Of a stretch of 64,000 nucleotides of DNA, positions 55,132 through 63,442 are shown one piece after another. The translations under genes were made by a program, and so were the position numbers. The stretch is from Candidatus Accumulibacter regalis (GTDB lineage: Bacteria > Pseudomonadota > Gammaproteobacteria > Burkholderiales > Rhodocyclaceae), in the NCBI GenBank assembly GCA_000585075.1, contig JEMY01000044.1, positions 37,400 to 101,399 on the forward strand. Direction: 5' to 3'. Position 1 is the first letter of the stretch, and every line of letters starts with the position of its first letter. A model generated the notes under the pieces. It saw nothing but the letters and a program-made list of their open reading frames with translations. It made no database searches and was not told where the DNA came from.

Positions 55132-57459
55132 CTACTTTACCTCGCTGTCGTAATGAAGGAAATCGGCCTGGTTCTTCTTGGCAATCTTCTCGGCCACCGC
55201 CTTGGGTAGCGGGTCGATCAGCTGCGGTGGTTTGGCCAGCAACTCGTAGTTGGCGTAACCGAACTCGTTGCTACGCGCAGCGTAGACCATATCGCCGAGC
55301 TTGTAGAAGGTCGCCTCCAAGGGATGATCCTGCAGCAAGGTCACCACCTTGCCGTCCTTGATCGAATAACCGGCGCTCATACCCTCGTAGCCGTTACGGG
55401 CAACGTCGCCGACCAGGCTAGGCTGGTGAATATTCCTGCCGACGTGGTAGACCGTTTGCTGCCCCTCTTTTCTATAGCTGACCTTGAACAGTTCGCCCGT
55501 CACGTTGTTGCGGTACCAGTGCGCCTTGCCGATAAGCAGCGCCTCGAGCTGCTGCTGGGTCAGTTGCTTGGCGCCCTTGCCCTTGAGCGCCGCGACCGTG
55601 AGCCCCGGCTGCGCGGCCTTACGGGCCTTGTCGGTAGGGGTGTACCAGATGGGTGAACTCCAGGCGCGCTCCTGCACCGTTGGTGGCACGGTGTCGGGTG
55701 GCGCTATGCCAAGCTGTTTTGCCTGGATGGTGGTCCAGCGCGGCGTCTCGATCTCCAGCACGCGCGCGTAGTAGAACGCGTGCTGGCTCGGATCGAAAGC
55801 CGGGTCGGTCCAGACCTTCTTCAACTCGACCGAGCCGAGGCTGTTGCTGTAGCTTGCCTTGTCGATATCCACCGTGCTTTTAAGGGGGGGAATCTTTTTG
55901 CTCCACTTGTCGGGCTTGCGGTCGCCCGACCAGACCACATCGTAAACATGCTCGAAGCTCTGCCCATCTTTGGTCCAGCCCTTTACGATCTGGATGCGAT
56001 CGAGATTGCCCGCGGTCGGGTCTTTCGCCGCCCACACGACAAAGCTTGGTGCCTTGCCTTGCAGTGGCGGCAAATCGCTTCCCATGGGCACTCCGCCGCG
56101 ATAGGCTTTCGTGATCCAGTCGCCATCGTTCAGCAAATGCTGGTCGTAGTCCCAACCACCGAACAGGCGCACCTTGATGTGCGGGCCGCTGACGCCAAAG
56201 GTCTCCCTGCGATTCATGGCATCAAACAGGGAAGCGCGGGTGTTCTCCTCCGCCCATACACCGGTGAGGCCGGCGGGCTCCTCGTAGCGCACGTCGATGC
56301 CGGCGAAGTTATGGCCGCTCATGCGTGTTTCGATGGTGCCGTCTTCCTGCGCATGGCCGCCAAAAAAGTTCTCCTGACGATAGGGGGTCGCCGTGTTGTG
56401 TGAATCGGCCGCCGCCCCGAACCCGAATTTGTAGGGGTTGAAGCCACGCGTATCCTGCATCGCGAGACCGTCCTTCAGAGCCTGGCGCGCGTAGCTACCG
56501 ACGATCTTGTCGACGCGACCCGACTCCGCGGGCAGTCCGAGCAGCACGCTCCAGATAGCGAAACTGGAGAACTCGTCGTTGGGCGAGAGCAAGGGGTGGG
56601 TCTCGGACTGACCCTTAATCTGCTTTATCTCGATGAGCCGCTCGTTGCGCACGCGCGACTCGGCCCAGGCGGCATCAATCGGCCGGCCCAGGCTGTCCAC
56701 GTCGGTCGGGTACATCCAGCCGTCAGACAGGTTCGCGTTATGCGAGATCGCCAGCAGTTCGTTACCGGCCTTGCGCTGTCCATCCATCCAGTTCCACAGC
56801 TCGGCGGGGTGCACAGAATCCAGCGCGGAAAACGGCATCTCCGGAACCTTCGCGCAGTCACGGAAAAACACGTTGCGGTGCAGGTTGCGGTTGTCGGGCA
56901 TCGATGTCCATTCATAGGAGCAGAAGGCCGTAAACTTTCCCGGCTCATTGGCCGCGTTGGCGATGTCGTTGTTCTCCTTCCAGACCGTGCCGGCGACCTT
57001 CGGCGACATCAACGCTTTGACGGGCGGGCTCGACAGCAGCTTGACGACAGCCAGGAAGGCCCGCTGCTGCTGCTCCTTGCTGTTCGGGTCGGTGACGATT
57101 AAACCCTGGGCCTCGGGCAGTTTGCTGGTGTACGACCCCGGTGTGTTCGCCTGCTTGGTGACCCCGACATACTCGGAATGATCCGTAACTCCCATGAAGT
57201 CCATTGGCGTGGTGATGCGGATATCGTAGCCAAGCGGGTGCTTGATGGTCTCGCCTTTGGCGTACTTGTAGGCGTCGGCAGGACCTGTGATTTTGTTACC
57301 GAATACCCACGCGTCCAACGACCAGCTGGTATGTAGGTGCGTCTCGCCGAAATAGGCGTTGCGATTGGGATTGGGTTCTTCGGCCCAGGCAGTCAGCGCC
57401 GCACTCAGCGCCGCAAGCGTCAGGATCGATCGGGCTCGGTAGGTTCGTTTCGACTTCAT
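55132..57459 (-). CDS. secreted DUF3604 protein (PHP-like hydrolase fold)
   Basis: A 775-residue exported protein (signal peptide to about Ala26). DUF3604 members contain PHP-like metal motifs; seen here are FGETHLHTSWSLDA (His41, His43) and GVTDHSEY (Asp93, His94). Later blocks include WNWMDGQRKAGNELLAISHNANLSDGWM and GFGAAADSHNTATPYRQENFFGG. The reaction is not known. A good AGGAGAG site precedes the ATG, and repeat copy B lies directly upstream, so its promoter or leader falls in the repeat. It is separated from the PPIase gene by 184 bp, same strand, and from the sulfatase gene by 383 bp. Confidence 0.85.
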   Translation of the reverse strand: MKSKRTYRARSILTLAALSAALTAWAEEPNPNRNAYFGETHLHTSWSLDAWVFGNKITGPADAYKYAKGETIKHPLGYDIRITTPMDFMGVTDHSEYVGVTKQANTPGSYTSKLPEAQGLIVTDPNSKEQQQRAFLAVVKLLSSPPVKALMSPKVAGTVWKENNDIANAANEPGKFTAFCSYEWTSMPDNRNLHRNVFFRDCAKVPEMPFSALDSVHPAELWNWMDGQRKAGNELLAISHNANLSDGWMYPTDVDSLGRPIDAAWAESRVRNERLIEIKQIKGQSETHPLLSPNDEFSSFAIWSVLLGLPAESGRVDKIVGSYARQALKDGLAMQDTRGFNPYKFGFGAAADSHNTATPYRQENFFGGHAQEDGTIETRMSGHNFAGIDVRYEEPAGLTGVWAEENTRASLFDAMNRRETFGVSGPHIKVRLFGGWDYDQHLLNDGDWITKAYRGGVPMGSDLPPLQGKAPSFVVWAAKDPTAGNLDRIQIVKGWTKDGQSFEHVYDVVWSGDRKPDKWSKKIPPLKSTVDIDKASYSNSLGSVELKKVWTDPAFDPSQHAFYYARVLEIETPRWTTIQAKQLGIAPPDTVPPTVQERAWSSPIWYTPTDKARKAAQPGLTVAALKGKGAKQLTQQQLEALLIGKAHWYRNNVTGELFKVSYRKEGQQTVYHVGRNIHQPSLVGDVARNGYEGMSAGYSIKDGKVVTLLQDHPLEATFYKLGDMVYAARSNEFGYANYELLAKPPQLIDPLPKAVAEKIAKKNQADFLHYDSEVK

Positions 57460-57842
57460 CGCAATCTCTCCTAAGGAAAATAGCCGCTTGCGCCGCCGGA
57501 TAACAGCGTCAAGGGCTCACGCGACTGTTCTAATTCGATGGCCTGTTGTACGGCCAGGCATCACGGGCCCCGCCTATAAGGCGGCCAATACAGCTACAAA
57601 GAAGTTCTTCTATCAAGCGTGACGGTGCGCCATCCGCTCCCGGTCATCCTCGTGTTTGCCGCCTGCGCCTCCAGTCAACAAGCCCTGTCCACTTTGGTGT
57701 GGAATACGCAGTTACGTTCGCGAACCGCTACATCTATCCGGCCATCCTGTCCGGCCCGGATCCCGTCTCGGAACAGCGGGATCGGAATCCAGGCCCTATC
57801 GTGCTTCGTTGCTGACGTCTCTGTCAACCGCCGAAACGACGA
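57460..57842. other. gap between DUF3604 and sulfatase genes, containing repeat copy B
   Basis: No gene is seen. Copy B of the direct repeat (57483-57647) fills the left half and must contain the DUF3604 leader. A hairpin GATCCCG/CGGGATC at 57759-57783 (11-nt loop) lies after the sulfatase stop, without a U-tract. The rest has no recognisable feature. Confidence 0.5.
57483..57647 (+). repeat. direct repeat, copy B (upstream end of the DUF3604-PPIase-HupE operon)
   Basis: Second copy of the repeat at 52694-52867, same orientation. It contains a small perfect hairpin CCGCCT-ata-AGGCGG at 57570-57584, which differs from copy A at the same place. The two copies enclose three genes on the minus strand. 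Confidence 0.88.
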
Positions 57843-60365
57843 TCAATCTCTCCCTTTGGCATTCATCTCCGCGACCCGCTTCATCTGCTCCTCGGTCATC
57901 TCCGGCGGCCCCGGCTTGAACGTGATCTTGTGGATCGTGCCGGAGAAGTGGAACGGCGGCTTGTAGTCGCGATCGTCGACGCCGGTCCGTGTGTCGTAGC
58001 CGACGTCCATCCACTCGTCCATGATCTCGACGGCGGGCACCGTGTGGGGAATCGTCTGCTTCGCCACCTCCACACCATCCACGGACAGCACGCCGGTGCC
58101 ACCCTTGGCGAGCCCCGGGCCGTCATACTGGAAGTCGAACACCACGGTGTGTCGGCCGGAGGGAATCGCCTGTGCGCCCTCCCATCGGAAGCGGTGCAGA
58201 TCGACCAGGTTGTAGGTGAAGACCGGTTTGCCCTTCAACAGGTAGAGCCCCCAGCCATTGAAACGGCCGCCCTCGGTGATCAGCATGCCCTCGGCACCAC
58301 CTTGTGGGATGTCGATGTCGGCAGTGACCTTGAAGTCCCGGGCGAGATAGGGAGGCATCGCCCCGAGCGCGATCGAGATCGGCGCGACATAGCTGAACTC
58401 GGTGATGCCAGGAGAACCGCTCGGCCGCGGCCGTAAAAAGCGCTGGAACCCCTCGTTGTCGAGCGGGAACACGTTGTATTTCTTCGCTTCCTTAACGAAG
58501 ACCGCCTGCAGTTCCTTGAGCTTCGCGGGATTCTTTTTCGCGACGTCTTCGAACTGTGTCCAGTCCGTCGTGAGGTCGTAGAGTTCCCACTCGTAATCGA
58601 GCACGTCCGGCACCTTGACGCCCGGGTTGTTATCCCATGGTGCGATCACCACCTTGGTGTTGGCGTACCAGCCGTCGTGATAGATCGCCCGCTGGCCGAT
58701 CATCTCGAAGTACTGCGCCTTGTGTGTTGTCGGCGCGTCGGCGTTCTTCTGGTCGAACGTGTAGACCATGCTCACGCCCTCGATCGGGTGCTGCTTGATG
58801 CCATCAACATACTCGGGCGCGGGGACGCCGGTGGCCTCCAGGATCGTCGGTACGACGTCGATGACGTGGTGGAACTGATTGCGGATGCCGCCCTTGTCCT
58901 TGATGCGAGCCGGCCAGGAGATCACCGCGCCGCTGCGATTGCCACCGAGGTACGACGCAACCTGCTTCGTCCACTTGTAAGGGGTGTCGAAGGCCCAGGT
59001 CCAGGCCACTGCCATGTGCGGAGCCGTCTCGGGACCGCCCCACTTGTCGTAGAAGAGCGCCAGCTGATCCTTCACCGGGACGTCGATGCCATTGTACGCC
59101 GCGTAGTCGTTGGGGGTGCCGACCGTGGTGCCCTCGGCGCTGTTGCCGTTGTCGCCCTGCAGCCAGATGATCAGCGTGTTGTCGAGCTTGCCCTGGCGCT
59201 CGATCTCGGCGATCACGCGACCGGCCTCGTGGTCGGTGTAGGCGTGGTAGGCGGCGAACACGTCCGCCTGCTTGATGAACATTTTTTTCTCATCGGCCGA
59301 CAGTTCCTCCCATTCCTTCAGGTTGGCTGGTGGGCCCTTGGGCCAGGCCGTCAGCTTGGCGTCGGGCGGGATCACACCGAGCTTCTTCTGGTTGGCGAAG
59401 ATCGTCTCCCGCAGTTTGTTCCAGCCTCCGTCGAAGAGGTGCAAGGCGCTGATCTTGTCGATCCATTCCTTGGTCGGATGGTGGGGTGAATGAGTGCCTC
59501 CCGGCGCGTAGTAGAGCAGGAACGGTTTGTCGGGGTGCGTCGCGTCGATCCGGCGCAGGTAGTCGATCGCCTCGTTGGCCATCGCGGTGGTCAGGTTCCA
59601 GGTACCCTCGGGCTGGTCCCGCCAGGGGAAGATCGCCGTGTGGTTGCGGAAGAGATAGGGGGTCCACTGGTTGGTCTCGCCTACCGGGAAGCCGTAGAAA
59701 TATTCGAACCCGTAGCCCGAGGGCCACTGGTCGAATGGTCCGACATCGGTCGTGACCCATCCGGGCGTGTTGTGGTTCTTGCCAAACCACGAGGTCGCGA
59801 AGCCGTTGTCCTTGAGGATGCGTCCGACCGTCGCGCGGTCCGGCGTGATGTTGGCGTCATAGCCCGGGAAGCCGGTGGACGCCTCGGCGATCACGCCGAA
59901 GCCCATCGTGTGATGATTGCGACCGCTGATCGTCGCGGCCCGCGTTGGCGAGCAGAGCGCGGCGTTGTGCATGGCCGTGTAGCGCAAGCCGCTGGCGGCG
60001 AGCTTGTCCAGAGTCGGGCTGGGAATCACACCGCCAAAGGTGCTGGAAGTGCCGAAGCCGGAGTCATCGATCTGGATCAGCAGGACGTTGGGCGCGCCCT
60101 TGGGCGGCACGACACGCGGTGGCCACCAGGCCTTGGATCCATCAACGGTTTCCTTGATCACGCCGCCGAATTTCGGCGCCGGTGCGGGCAGCTGATTGCC
60201 CGGGATGGTCGTGGTGGCGCTGGGCGAGCCGAGTTTGCCGGTCACTTGCGGCGTGCTGTCGCCCGAACCCCCGGCCTGGACCGTGCCGAGCCCAAGGCCG
60301 AGGAACAGGGCTGTCACCGCAAGCCCCTGGCCTTTCGCAAGTCGGTATCTAGTGAAGCGATGCAT
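57843..60365 (-). CDS. arylsulfatase, formylglycine-type (Cys)
   Basis: An 840-residue exported sulfatase. Signal peptide ends about residue 31 (VQAGG). The metal-binding start is LIQIDDSGFGTSS (Asp100, Asp101), and the modified Cys138 is in ALCSPTRAATISGRN, the CxPxR motif converted to formylglycine by the FGE enzyme. LQGDNGNSAEGTTVG supplies the other metal ligands. A C-terminal region of about 250 residues (YNLVDLHRF..., ending in FHFSGTIHKITFKPG) is beta-rich and may bind the substrate. It hydrolyses sulfate esters outside the cytoplasm. No FGE gene is in the window. RBS: GAAGGGA before the ATG. It lies upstream of DUF3604 on the same strand. Confidence 0.9.
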   Translation of the reverse strand: MHRFTRYRLAKGQGLAVTALFLGLGLGTVQAGGSGDSTPQVTGKLGSPSATTTIPGNQLPAPAPKFGGVIKETVDGSKAWWPPRVVPPKGAPNVLLIQIDDSGFGTSSTFGGVIPSPTLDKLAASGLRYTAMHNAALCSPTRAATISGRNHHTMGFGVIAEASTGFPGYDANITPDRATVGRILKDNGFATSWFGKNHNTPGWVTTDVGPFDQWPSGYGFEYFYGFPVGETNQWTPYLFRNHTAIFPWRDQPEGTWNLTTAMANEAIDYLRRIDATHPDKPFLLYYAPGGTHSPHHPTKEWIDKISALHLFDGGWNKLRETIFANQKKLGVIPPDAKLTAWPKGPPANLKEWEELSADEKKMFIKQADVFAAYHAYTDHEAGRVIAEIERQGKLDNTLIIWLQGDNGNSAEGTTVGTPNDYAAYNGIDVPVKDQLALFYDKWGGPETAPHMAVAWTWAFDTPYKWTKQVASYLGGNRSGAVISWPARIKDKGGIRNQFHHVIDVVPTILEATGVPAPEYVDGIKQHPIEGVSMVYTFDQKNADAPTTHKAQYFEMIGQRAIYHDGWYANTKVVIAPWDNNPGVKVPDVLDYEWELYDLTTDWTQFEDVAKKNPAKLKELQAVFVKEAKKYNVFPLDNEGFQRFLRPRPSGSPGITEFSYVAPISIALGAMPPYLARDFKVTADIDIPQGGAEGMLITEGGRFNGWGLYLLKGKPVFTYNLVDLHRFRWEGAQAIPSGRHTVVFDFQYDGPGLAKGGTGVLSVDGVEVAKQTIPHTVPAVEIMDEWMDVGYDTRTGVDDRDYKPPFHFSGTIHKITFKPGPPEMTEEQMKRVAEMNAKGRD

Positions 60366-60782
60366 GTCGTCGTCCCTTCTCTACGTGCCCCGATTCAGAG
60401 CGAAAAAAAAGCAGCCCTATGTTGAAGGATCGGAAATTCAACCATCCTTCGATGAGCATAACGGGCGCCGAGTTCAGCCGTCAATCGCCGGTTCTTGGCC
60501 GGCACACTCGCGATGTGCAGTAAGGCTGGCGACCGGTAGCACGTCATCACCGACTTGATGATTCCGTCGTGGCCCTCTTACGGCCACCGAACGGACCTCG
60601 CGACGACGATCTCCGGAGAAAGCAGCCCGCTGACGTGCACCTCTTCGCCAGCGTCAAACGCTTGGACGCGTTTTCTGAAGTGCCGTCAGCTCGCCCTGCA
60701 ACCGCGCGGCTTCCACGGCTGTGCGCGGCAGGCTGGGTTTTAGCGCAGCCTCCCGCGCGACATCGCCGAGATCGCGCAGCCC
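60366..60782. other. gap between the sulfatase gene and the IS66-type element
   Basis: No supportable gene. It holds the sulfatase promoter region (leftward), with a 7-bp dyad GAAGGAT/ATCCTTC at 60424-60450 next to an A8 run at 60405-60412. The left end of the insertion element is not clear; GTAAGGCTGG at 60520 recalls the GTAAG terminus of IS66 elements but cannot be confirmed. An IS66 tnpA-like gene is not seen. Confidence 0.4.
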
Positions 60783-61145
60783 GTGGCAGACGAGGTCGTG
60801 ATCGCGCTGACCCCGCGCCTGCGCGTCTGGGTCGCCGCCGAGCCGGCCAACTTTCGCTGCGGCATCGACGGCCTGGCCCGGCGCGTGCGCCAGGTCCTGG
60901 CCGAAGACCCCTTCAGCGGCGCCCTGTTCGTCTTTCGCAACCGCCGGCACACGGCGGTCAAACTCCTGGTCTATGACGGTCAAGGTTTCTGGCTGTGTCA
61001 GAAGCGCCTATCGCAGGGCCGCTTCCGCTGCTGGCCCAGGGAGTTGCCGGGACAAGTGCTCGCCCCGCACGCCCTGGCGGTACTGCTCTCGGGAGGCGAT
61101 TACGCGGCGGCCGGGGGGATGCCGCCCTGGCGGGTGCTCGCCTGA
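60783..61145 (+). CDS. tnpB: IS66 family accessory protein TnpB
   Basis: A 120-residue IS66 Orf2/TnpB. It has RVWVAAEPANFRCGIDGLARRVRQVLAEDP and GALFVFRNRRHTAVKLLVYDGQGFWLCQKRLSQGRFRCWP, both typical of the family. Start GTG at 60783. The gene seems intact, though the element around it is decayed. It is needed with TnpC for IS66 transposition; the exact role is unknown. Confidence 0.92.
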   Translation: MADEVVIALTPRLRVWVAAEPANFRCGIDGLARRVRQVLAEDPFSGALFVFRNRRHTAVKLLVYDGQGFWLCQKRLSQGRFRCWPRELPGQVLAPHALAVLLSGGDYAAAGGMPPWRVLA

Positions 61146-61184
61146 CGCTTACGTTCCACGCCCGGAGCCGGCATAACGGTCGGC

Positions 61185-62075
61185 GTGTCCACGATCCTTT
61201 CCTACCGCGGTCGCACGGTCACTACCGGCGACCTCGAAACCATCCGCGCGCTGCTCAAAGCGCATCCCGACGCCAGCCGCCGGGCCTTCTCGCAACGCCT
61301 GTGCGAACACTGGGACTGGCGTCAGCCCAATGGCGCGTTGCGCGACATGGTCTGCCGCAGCCTGCTGCTCGCCCTGCACCGGGCCGAGCACATCTGCCTG
61401 CCAGAAGTCCGCCACCGCCCACCGAACAACGCCATTGTCCGCCGCCGGCCGCCGCCGGTGGCCGTGGACCGCTCGCCGCTGGAACAGCCTCTTCGCGCCT
61501 TGCGCCCCGTCGAACTGGTGGCGGTCCGCCGCACGCCACTGGAAGGACTCTTCGATCACCTGATCGCCGAGGCGCATTACCTCGGCCCGATGCAGGGTGT
61601 CGGCGAGCAGCTCAAGTACCTGGCTTTTAGCCAGGGGCGGCCACTCGCCTGTCTGGGCTTCACCTCGGCGCCCCGTCACCTCGCTCCGCGTGACGGCTTC
61701 ATCGGCTGGTCGCCGGCCGTGCGCCGGGCGCATGTGCACGAGATCGCCTACCAGAGCCGCTTCCTGATCCTGCCGTGGGTGCGTGTCCCGCATCTGGCCT
61801 CGCACCTCCTGGGCCGAGTCGCGCGCCGGGCCGAGTCGCGCGCCGGATTGGCGCCGACTGGCAGACGCTCTATGGCCATCCGGTGCATTACCTGGAGACC
61901 TTTGTCGATCCCGAGCGCTACGCGGGGGCCTGTTACCGGGCAGCCAACTGGCAGGAACTGGGCCTGACCACCGGTCGCGGCAAGGACGACCTGAGCCATC
62001 GCCCGAACCGTTCCCGCAAGCAAGTCCTCGCTTACCCGTTGCACGCGGACTTCCGTCGCCGCCTCGGGGGCTGGC
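61185..62075 (+). pseudogene. DUF4338 (DruA-like) gene, frameshifted
   Basis: Two frames together give one DUF4338 protein of about 290 residues. The N-terminal part (61185-61810) includes LFDHLIAEAHYLGPMQG, GRPLACLGFTSAP, GFIGWSP and FLILPWVRVPHLASHLLGRVARR; the rest (from 61845) reads RIGADWQTLYGHPVHYLETFVDPERYAG and ends in RKQVLAYPLHADFRRRLGG. The frames are split by a 17-bp tandem duplication. DUF4338 is the family of DruA of the Druantia defence system but is also found inside IS66-like elements, as here. The tail lacks an in-frame stop before tnpC, so its end is approximate. Confidence 0.8.
61811..61844. repeat. 17-bp tandem duplication that breaks the DUF4338 gene
   Basis: The unit gggccgagtcgcgcgcc occurs twice in a row (61811-61827 and 61828-61844). 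With one unit the codons read L-L-G-R-V-A-R-R-I-G-A-D-W-Q and rejoin the two frames. Confidence 0.92.
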
Positions 62076-62460
62076 ATGAGCCGGCGCCGGCAGAAATCGC
62101 CCCGGCGGATCCAGATCCCGATTCAGGAGCTCAACGCCATTGTCGAACGTACCCGCGACGGCGCGTTGCCCGAGGCCGAGCAGGCCACCCTCAAGGCGGC
62201 GGTGGACACCCTCGCGCGGGTGACCGCCGAGCTCGAGTCGACGCAGACCACGCTGGCGCGGGTACAGCGGATCGTCTTCGGCTCGCCGAGCGAGCGCACC
62301 GCTGCGGTTCTCGGGGAAGAGAAGAAGACCAAGGGCCCCGGACACGGTCGCAACCCGAGGCCGAGGACTATTCCCGCGCGCCACGCATTGCGGTCGCCCA
62401 TGCGCGCCTGAAGCACGGCGATCCCTGCCCCGAGTCGGGTTGCGGGGGGGGGCTTGCAGC
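62076..62460 (+). pseudogene. IS66 transposase TnpC, 5' fragment
   Basis: The first 130 or so residues of an IS66 TnpC (normally about 500): an N-terminal coiled coil (AVDTLARVTAELESTQTTLARVQRIVFGSPSERTAAVLGE) and, after a one-base loss near 62354-62357, AEDYSRAPRIAVAHARLKHGDPCPESGCGG, the zinc-finger region. Sequence downstream of about 62455 no longer resembles a transposase, so the catalytic domain is gone. Confidence 0.82.
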
Positions 62461-62577
62461 GTCGCCGAAAGCACACGGCTTCTGGAACTTCGATCGGGTC
62501 AAGCGATTCCGACGCGACAGGGTTGTCGGCGTGGCGCTGATTGAATCGTCAGCCCGATGAGATAACAACTGATCGCC

Positions 62578-62606
62578 TTGATATTTCCGAAGCTCCGCAG
62601 TAAAGT
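62578..62606 (+). promoter_or_regulatory. predicted sigma-70 promoter of the toxin-antitoxin pair
   Basis: TTGATA (62578-62583) and TAAAGT (62601-62606) with a 17-bp spacer; five and four of six consensus matches. It lies 34 bp before the antitoxin ATG. Confidence 0.5.
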
Positions 62607-62639
62607 AAGAATGTAATGCGCGCCTTACCGGAGAGCGAA

Positions 62640-62870
62640 ATGCTTGCCATCGCCAAGATCACGGCCAAAGGCCAAACCACCATCCCGCAGAATGTGCGTG
62701 CGGCGTTGCACGTCTCCCCCGGCGATCTGATCGCCTGGGAAGTTGGCGCCGACGGCACGGCGACCGTGCGCCGTGTGCAGCCGCTGGACATCGAATACCT
62801 GCGCGCCGTCGAAGGAACGCTTTCGGAATGGGCGAGCAGTGCCGACGAGGATGCCTATCGTGAGCTTTGA
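62640..62870 (+). CDS. AbrB/MazE-type antitoxin
   Basis: A 76-residue SpoVT-AbrB-fold protein: IAKITAKGQTTIPQNVRAALHVSPGDLIAWEVGADGTATVRRV is the DNA-binding swapped-hairpin, and the acidic tail (YLRAVEGTLSEWASSADEDA) would bind the toxin. Start ATG 62640 has GGAGAG 4 bp upstream; a start 8 codons earlier is possible. The toxin gene overlaps its end by 20 bp. Probably autoregulated through the promoter just upstream. Confidence 0.88.
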   Translation: MLAIAKITAKGQTTIPQNVRAALHVSPGDLIAWEVGADGTATVRRVQPLDIEYLRAVEGTLSEWASSADEDAYREL

Positions 62871-63204
62871 ACGCTTCGCCGTCGTCCGCGTGCCCTTTCC
62901 ATTCACCGACCGTAACGCCACCAAGAATCGCCCGGCGCTGGTCCTCTCGGATGCGGCCACCTTCAACACCCCGTCGGGTCATTCGGTGATGGCCATGATT
63001 ACCTCGCTCGGCAACGCCCCGTGGCCGCTGGACTGCCCGATTGCCGACCTGAATGCGGCGGGTCTACCGGCGCCCTCGGTGGTCCGATTCAAACTATTCA
63101 CGCTCGACGATCGACTGGTGCGGGGCGAAATAGGAAAACTCTCGACTGTCGATACCGCTATCGTTCGTGGCGGACTGACCCGGTTGCTGGAAGGGAGCGG
63201 CTGA
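62851..63204 (+). CDS. MazF/PemK-type endoribonuclease toxin
   Basis: A 117-residue PemK/MazF-like protein that would cleave mRNA. The N-terminal VVRVPFPFTDRNATKNRPALVLSDA is typical, as are MAMITSLGNAPWPLDCPIADLNAAGL and PSVVRFKLFTLDDRLVRGEIGKL. Start ATG 62851 lies inside the antitoxin gene; a GTG at 62860 is an alternative. Both genes are intact, so this pair could be active beside the dead IS element. Confidence 0.86.
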   Translation: MPIVSFERFAVVRVPFPFTDRNATKNRPALVLSDAATFNTPSGHSVMAMITSLGNAPWPLDCPIADLNAAGLPAPSVVRFKLFTLDDRLVRGEIGKLSTVDTAIVRGGLTRLLEGSG

Positions 63205-63442
63205 GCGATTGGCGCCAGACATGGTCTCGGTAATGTTGAGAGGCTTGCCGATGGAACCTTGCTTGTTGCCAAACACGCGGCCGCGTACCCGAATCTGCCC
63301 ATTTCGGCGAATCCTCCGGCTTGTCGGACTGCGCCTTCCACTGCGCCGTCTTGCGCCGCAGGACGCTCGGCGCGCTCGCTTCCATACCACGCGCTCGCCC
63401 AGCGCGACCTTGGACGCTGATTCGCCGTGGCTGGGCGGGAAG

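Larger units (their letters stand above)
60783..62460 (+). mobile_element. decayed IS66-type element carrying a DUF4338 gene
   Basis: The order tnpB, DUF4338 (frameshifted), tnpC (frameshifted and cut short) lies on one strand. tnpC stops matching IS66 near 62455 after PESGCGG. Neither terminal inverted repeat nor target duplication is found, and tnpA is absent. The element is almost certainly immobile on its own. Extent is a minimum estimate. Confidence 0.75.

Noticed and set aside
61185..62075. A functional Druantia defence system
   Set aside because: No druB, druC, druD or druE is present, the gene is frameshifted, and it lies in an IS66 element.
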